Assembly: GCA_002317225.1 (NCBI GenBank)
Contig: DCIW01000247.1
Location: forward strand, 1 to 10,591
Source of the DNA: Prevotellaceae bacterium UBA1716
GTDB lineage: Bacteria; Bacteroidota; Bacteroidia; Bacteroidales; Bacteroidaceae
Direction: 5' to 3'
DNA: 10,591 bases
The first letter of the stretch is position 1; each line of letters starts with the position of its first letter. The translations under genes were made by a program, and so were the position numbers. Shown here piece after piece: positions 7,582 through 10,591 of this stretch. The notes beneath the pieces were generated by a model. It was not told the DNA's origin, ran no database searches, and worked only from the letters and a program-made list of their open reading frames with translations.

Positions 7582-7633
7582 AATTAAGAAATTGAGGGTT
7601 CCAACATCTGTTGTTGGGATTCTTTTTCTTTTT
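7582..7633 (+). ncRNA. Candidate short leader RNA ending at an intrinsic terminator upstream of greA
   Basis: From the predicted start site, about 50 bases lead to a hairpin and a U-rich run, well short of greA. If RNA polymerase stops there, a small stable RNA of about 50 nt is released and greA is attenuated. E. coli greA has a comparable arrangement, in which a leader terminator yields the GraL RNAs. The resemblance is of layout only; I see no sequence similarity that I could vouch for. Existence as an RNA is inferred. Confidence 0.45.
7594..7633 (+). terminator. Hairpin plus U-rich tract in the greA leader (attenuator-like)
   Basis: CCAACA (7601-7606) pairs with TGTTGG (7612-7617) around a 5-base loop. 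The stem extends through U-G, U-A, G-U, G-U, G-C, A-U and G-U pairs down to 7594/7624. The run TTTTTCTTTTT (7623-7633) follows at once. The core is only six strong pairs and the lower stem is rich in wobble pairs, so termination may be partial, as expected of an attenuator rather than an operon end. Confidence 0.55.
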
Positions 7634-7734
7634 GCTATTATAGACAACAATCTAAGAATATGGAAGCCTTTCTGACAAGACAGATTCCTAAAAACCTAAG
7701 ATTTATTTAACCATTTTTAATTAGAAAAAAGACT

Positions 7735-8202
7735 ATGGCATATATGTCACAGGAGGGTTACGATAAGCTTCGTGCCCAGATCAAACAGCTTGAAGAGGTA
7801 GAGCGTCCAAATGTAATCCAGCAGATTGCTGAAGCTCGTGAAAAGGGTGACCTCTCAGAGAATGCAGAATATGATGCAGCTAAGGAAGCTCAAGGTAAAC
7901 TTGAAACTAAGATAGCAGAACTTAAGGCTCAGCTTGCTGATGCTAAGATTCTTGACCCATCAAAGATTACAAACAAGGGCGAAGTGCAGATTCTTTCTAC
8001 TGTAGAACTTCGCAACGCAAAGACTGGTGCTAAGCTCGTTTACACTATCGTAAGTGAAGGTGAGGCAAATCTTCGCGAGAACAAGATTTCTATCAAGACT
8101 CCAATTGCTCAGGGTCTCCTTGGCAAGAAGGTTGGTGAAGTGGTAGACATCCAGGTTCCACGTGGTACTATCCAACTCGAAGTAGTAAGCATTTCTTTTT
8201 AA
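7735..8202 (+). CDS. greA: Transcription elongation factor GreA
   Basis: Binds the secondary channel of RNA polymerase and stimulates cleavage of the 3' end of backtracked RNA, rescuing arrested complexes. The 155 residues match the usual GreA length (about 158). The N-terminal antiparallel coiled coil (about 1-75) carries the tip sequence GDLSENAEYDAAKE at 38-51. D39 and E42 are the acidic pair that coordinates catalytic Mg in the polymerase active site (D41 and E44 in E. coli). The C-terminal FKBP-like domain (about 80-155) contains TPIAQGLLGKKVGEVV. The ATG follows an A-rich leader with no Shine-Dalgarno, as common in Bacteroidota. It is the first gene of a four-gene operon; the HIT gene begins 12 bases after its stop. 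Regulation by leader attenuation is possible. Confidence 0.97.
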   Translation: MAYMSQEGYDKLRAQIKQLEEVERPNVIQQIAEAREKGDLSENAEYDAAKEAQGKLETKIAELKAQLADAKILDPSKITNKGEVQILSTVELRNAKTGAKLVYTIVSEGEANLRENKISIKTPIAQGLLGKKVGEVVDIQVPRGTIQLEVVSISF

Positions 8203-8214
8203 TGAATTAGCAAA

Positions 8215-8610
8215 ATGGATATCTTTTCAAAGATTGCAGCCGGAGAAATTCCAAGCTACAAGTGTGCAGAGAACGAAGAGTTCTATGCTTTTCTTGATAT
8301 CAATCCACTCGTGAAGGGACACACTCTTGTCATTCCTCGTCGCGAAGTAGACTACATCTTCGATATGGAAGATGATGAAATAGGACGTTATCAGCAGTTT
8401 GCAAAGAAGGTGGCAGTTGCTATCAAGACTGCTTTCCCTTGTGTAAAGGTTGCTGAAGTGGTTCTTGGTCTCGAGGTTCCTCATGCTCACATCCACCTCA
8501 TCCCAATGCAGAGTGAGGCAGATGTGGACTTCAAGCGCGAGAAGCTCTCTCTTCCTGCTGAGGAGATGAAGCAGATTGCTGACAAGATTTACGCTGAGTT
8601 CGTTAAGTAA
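8215..8610 (+). CDS. HIT-family nucleotide-binding protein
   Basis: Histidine-triad protein of 131 residues, of the HINT/HIT-like type that hydrolyses nucleotide phosphoramidates, adenylates or related dinucleotides; the natural substrate is unknown here. The triad motif is PHAHIHLIP, with H90, H92 and H94. Upstream, DINPLVKGHTLVIPRREVDYIFD (about 28-50) is the conserved HIT core strand-helix region that contacts the nucleotide. DIFSKIAAGEIPS at the N-terminus is the usual start of bacterial members, which supports the ATG at 8215. Its TAA stop (8608-8610) shares its last base with the next gene's ATG in TAATG, suggesting coupled translation. It directly follows greA. Confidence 0.93.
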   Translation: MDIFSKIAAGEIPSYKCAENEEFYAFLDINPLVKGHTLVIPRREVDYIFDMEDDEIGRYQQFAKKVAVAIKTAFPCVKVAEVVLGLEVPHAHIHLIPMQSEADVDFKREKLSLPAEEMKQIADKIYAEFVK

Positions 8611-9149
8611 TGACATACTCAGATCCGGATTTCGGAACAATAACGGTGACCGTCAATCCACGTGCACGCAGAATCATTATGCGAGCCGAGGTTGACGGTC
8701 TTCGTGTTACTGCACCTCGCTATGCTACTCTTTCTGATGTGAAAAATGCGATTGACAAGTATCGCGAACCGTTGAAACTGAATCAAGAGAAAGCGAAACT
8801 GCATCCACATCATACGGACGAGGAGATTGCTAAATTAAGGATTATGGCAAAGTTGCAACTACCTCGTCGAGTGGCAGAACTGGCTCATTTGCATGGTTTC
8901 AAGTATCAAGGAGTTAAGATTCAGTCGTCTCGTACTCGTTGGGGAAGTTGTTCGGCTCGAAATTCTATCAATCTCTCGCTCTTTCTTATGCAGTTGCCCG
9001 AGCATCTTATCGATTATGTCATTCTGCACGAATTATGTCATACGGTTCATCATGACCATTCAAATTCGTTTTGGGCTTTGATGATGAAGGTGACTGATGG
9101 TAAGGCAATGGAATGGAATAATGAATTAAAACAATATCATACAGACTAA
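8610..9149 (+). CDS. YgjP-like (DUF45) metallopeptidase domain protein
   Basis: Predicted cytoplasmic zinc protein of 179 residues from the YgjP/SprT-like metal-dependent hydrolase group. HELCH at 140-144 supplies H140, H144 and the general base E141. H150 in DHSNSFW is the likely third ligand, matching the HExxH...NHSxxFW pattern of the family. SRTRWGSC at 107-114 and INLSLFLMQLPEHLIDYVILHE around 120-141 are the other hallmark segments. The N-terminal part (about 10-60) is the beta-rich portion with ITVTVNPRARRIIMRAE. The family is usually about 230 residues, so this copy is on the short side at the N-terminus; an upstream start would run into the HIT gene, and the TAATG overlap supports this start. 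No signal peptide. Biochemical role of the family is poorly defined. Confidence 0.9.
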   Translation: MTYSDPDFGTITVTVNPRARRIIMRAEVDGLRVTAPRYATLSDVKNAIDKYREPLKLNQEKAKLHPHHTDEEIAKLRIMAKLQLPRRVAELAHLHGFKYQGVKIQSSRTRWGSCSARNSINLSLFLMQLPEHLIDYVILHELCHTVHHDHSNSFWALMMKVTDGKAMEWNNELKQYHTD

Positions 9150-9152
9150 AAT

Positions 9153-9569
9153 ATGTTCACACAACAAGAATGTGATAAGCTCAATGCCCAACTCAAAGGC
9201 ACAATGATTGAGGCTCTTGGTATTCGTTTCTTACCAAGTGATGATGATGTTGCTATGGCTGAAATGCCTATTTGTGCAGCAACAAAGCAGTATTTCGGTA
9301 TTCTTCATGGTGGTGCTTCGCTTGCTCTTGCAGAGACTCTTGCTGGAGCAGGGTCGCTTCATCTCATCAACTATGATATGACTGCCAAGATTTGTGGTCT
9401 TCAGGTCACAGGCAACCATATCCACATGTCTGCCACAGAGGGCAAGGTTATAGGTAAAGCCACAGGAATCCATATAGGTCGTTCAACCCACATCTGGAAT
9501 GTTGATATCTTCGGAGAGGATGGCAAACTCATCTCGACAGAGAGGGTGACGAATATGATAGTAAGATAA
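9153..9569 (+). CDS. Hotdog-fold acyl-CoA thioesterase (PaaI/YdiI-MenI type)
   Basis: Cytoplasmic thioesterase of 138 residues. FGILHGGASLALAETLAGA at 48-66 is the signature of the PaaI/YdiI group. H52-G53-G54 lies in the substrate-binding turn and E61 is at the position of the catalytic Glu of E. coli YdiI (MenI). The STHIWNVDIFGEDGKLISTERVTNMIV end (about 111-137) forms the typical final strands. In E. coli, YdiI hydrolyses 1,4-dihydroxy-2-naphthoyl-CoA in menaquinone synthesis, a pathway Bacteroidota use, so that is a plausible role; no men genes are adjacent, and phenylacetyl-CoA or general acyl-CoA hydrolysis are alternatives. It begins 3 bases after the YgjP-like gene and is the last gene of the greA operon, followed by a terminator. 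Confidence 0.88.
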   Translation: MFTQQECDKLNAQLKGTMIEALGIRFLPSDDDVAMAEMPICAATKQYFGILHGGASLALAETLAGAGSLHLINYDMTAKICGLQVTGNHIHMSATEGKVIGKATGIHIGRSTHIWNVDIFGEDGKLISTERVTNMIVR

Positions 9570-9576
9570 ACATAAA

Positions 9577-9622
9577 GAAATCACACTGATAGCATCCAAA
9601 CTATTAGTGTGATTTCCTTTTA
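9577..9622. terminator. Strong hairpin terminator, probably bidirectional
   Basis: GAAATCACACTGATAG (9577-9592) pairs with CTATTAGTGTGATTTC (9601-9616) over 16 positions with a single G-U pair, around the loop CATCCAAA. CTTTTA follows on the plus strand. On the minus strand, TTTATG follows the same stem, so it can also serve the convergent gene that stops at 9656, though with a poorer U-tract. It ends the greA operon 8 bases after the thioesterase stop. Confidence 0.88.
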
Positions 9623-9655
9623 TATAGGTGTTAACCTTGAATACTTTGAAAAGAT

Positions 9656-10591
9656 TTACTTAACCAAGAACTTCTTTCCGTTACGGATGTAAATAGTGTT
9701 CTTCTTGAGAGTAGTAACCTTGCGACCAAAGATGTCGTAGGTTGGAGCATCGGAAGAGTTGAGTTGGTCGTTGTTCTGACCGAGAGAGATGATAGAAGTC
9801 TCTCCGCTATCTTCGTGACGGACAAGTTTCACATTTCCGAGAAGACACTCGTTGAGGTCGGAAGATGCTTTAGAGATAGTCCACTTCAAGAGATAGTTGT
9901 CGGCTTCAGTTATTTCGAAGTCAAGCGTTTTGTCTGTAGTTTGTGTGATACGAACAGACGAACCATTGCTTGAAACATAGTACTTTGGAGTAGAAGAAAG
10001 CATCTTGATATTCTTGTTCTTTGTAGTCTGCACATAACATACTACAGTAGGATTCTTCTTCCAACCGACAGTTGAGTACGTCAATGTGTAATTGCCTGGT
10101 TCGAGATAAAGGCGGCTGTTAGTTTCCTCACCATAACTTACATAACCCGAAGCGGAAGTTCCTGTACGGAAATAGAAAGCATACTGAATTTCGCCTTCAG
10201 GAGAGAATCCCATGATGCGAGGGCCGAGTGAGTAATTGCCTGCAGTACGAGTACCGTCCTCATACTTTGCTCTCCATCCTTGTGGAATGCATGAAGCACC
10301 ATAAAGAGTGAAGTTGTCTTCAAAGAGACTTTCTGCAGTCTCATCAATTTCAGGAATATCGGTACGTGGAGACTTCTTCACGAAGATATAAGTATTTACA
10401 CTATATGCTTCGAGATTTACAATTGGCTGATAAGTCTCACTTTCCAATGTGATGGCAGTCTTCTTTGCGTTAGTTGTCTCAGTTGTAACGATTGATGTGC
10501 CTTCCATTGTGTTGAAAGGAAGGGTGAGAGTGGTTTTGTATGTGTTTGCCGAAGGATTAAGAACCATCACCACAACACTATCTCCTGTAGT
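9656..10591 (-). CDS. Secreted carbohydrate-active protein, C-terminal part, with type IX-like sorting tail (5' end outside window)
   Basis: The frame is open to the window edge, giving 311 visible residues of a longer protein; the upstream part is missing, so an internal GTG at 10573 is not taken as the start. Visible residues 1-75 (DSVVVMVLNPSANTY ... EAYSVNTYIFVKK) have the look of the C-terminal beta-sandwich of glycoside hydrolases such as GH30, where a final VxTYIF strand is common. About 85-265 is a second beta-rich, aromatic-rich region (CIPQGWRAKYEDGTRTAGNY, YLEPGNYTLTYSTVGW) that could be a carbohydrate-binding module. The last 34 residues end PTYDIFGRKVTTLKKNTIY then NGKKFLVK, like the short C-terminal sorting tails of Prevotella secreted proteins exported by type IX secretion. 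Catalytic domain is not visible, so the enzyme class is a guess. Confidence 0.7.
   Translation of the reverse strand, partial: TTGDSVVVMVLNPSANTYKTTLTLPFNTMEGTSIVTTETTNAKKTAITLESETYQPIVNLEAYSVNTYIFVKKSPRTDIPEIDETAESLFEDNFTLYGASCIPQGWRAKYEDGTRTAGNYSLGPRIMGFSPEGEIQYAFYFRTGTSASGYVSYGEETNSRLYLEPGNYTLTYSTVGWKKNPTVVCYVQTTKNKNIKMLSSTPKYYVSSNGSSVRITQTTDKTLDFEITEADNYLLKWTISKASSDLNECLLGNVKLVRHEDSGETSIISLGQNNDQLNSSDAPTYDIFGRKVTTLKKNTIYIRNGKKFLVK

Overview
The window looks like chromosomal DNA from a Bacteroidales bacterium, most likely Prevotella or a close relative. The grounds are: two promoters of the Bacteroidota type (TTG/TTTG, about 20 nt, TAnnTTTG); A-rich leaders without a Shine-Dalgarno sequence; a secreted carbohydrate-active protein ending in a type IX secretion-like tail; and purD, nadB and M16-peptidase sequences of Bacteroidota character. 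Most of the content is housekeeping. I see no phage, insertion sequence with a transposase, CRISPR array, tRNA or rRNA.

Layout. (1) 1-917, plus strand: the 3' three quarters of purD (purine synthesis). (2) 918-1264: a 347-base non-coding gap between convergent genes. It is filled by an elaborate palindromic element with 34-bp perfect inverted terminal arms and a 60-bp internal palindrome built from TGGCAAA/TTTGCCA half-sites. (3) 2936-5749, 2530-2916 and 1265-2554, minus strand, in transcription order: a periplasmic M16 zinc protease, a small two-helix membrane protein with a PH-like domain, and a PBP4-type D-Ala-D-Ala carboxypeptidase. The last two overlap by 25 bases, so these three probably form an envelope-related operon. 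(4) 5852-7438, minus strand: nadB, first enzyme of NAD synthesis, with its own promoter. (5) 7439-7734: a divergent control region with back-to-back promoters for nadB and greA. The greA leader is long and contains a hairpin followed by a U-rich run, reminiscent of the terminated greA leader RNA of E. coli. (6) 7735-9569, plus strand: greA, a HIT-family protein, a YgjP-like metallopeptidase and a hotdog thioesterase, packed with gaps of 12, -1 and 3 bases as one operon. It is closed by a strong hairpin terminator at 9577-9620. (7) 9656-10591, minus strand: the C-terminal part of a large secreted protein with a glycosidase-type beta-sandwich, a possible carbohydrate-binding domain and a type IX-like sorting tail. 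Its N-terminus lies outside the window.

The most interesting signals are non-coding: the nested palindrome between purD and dacB, and the possible short RNA in the greA leader. The protein-coding genes all match known families.
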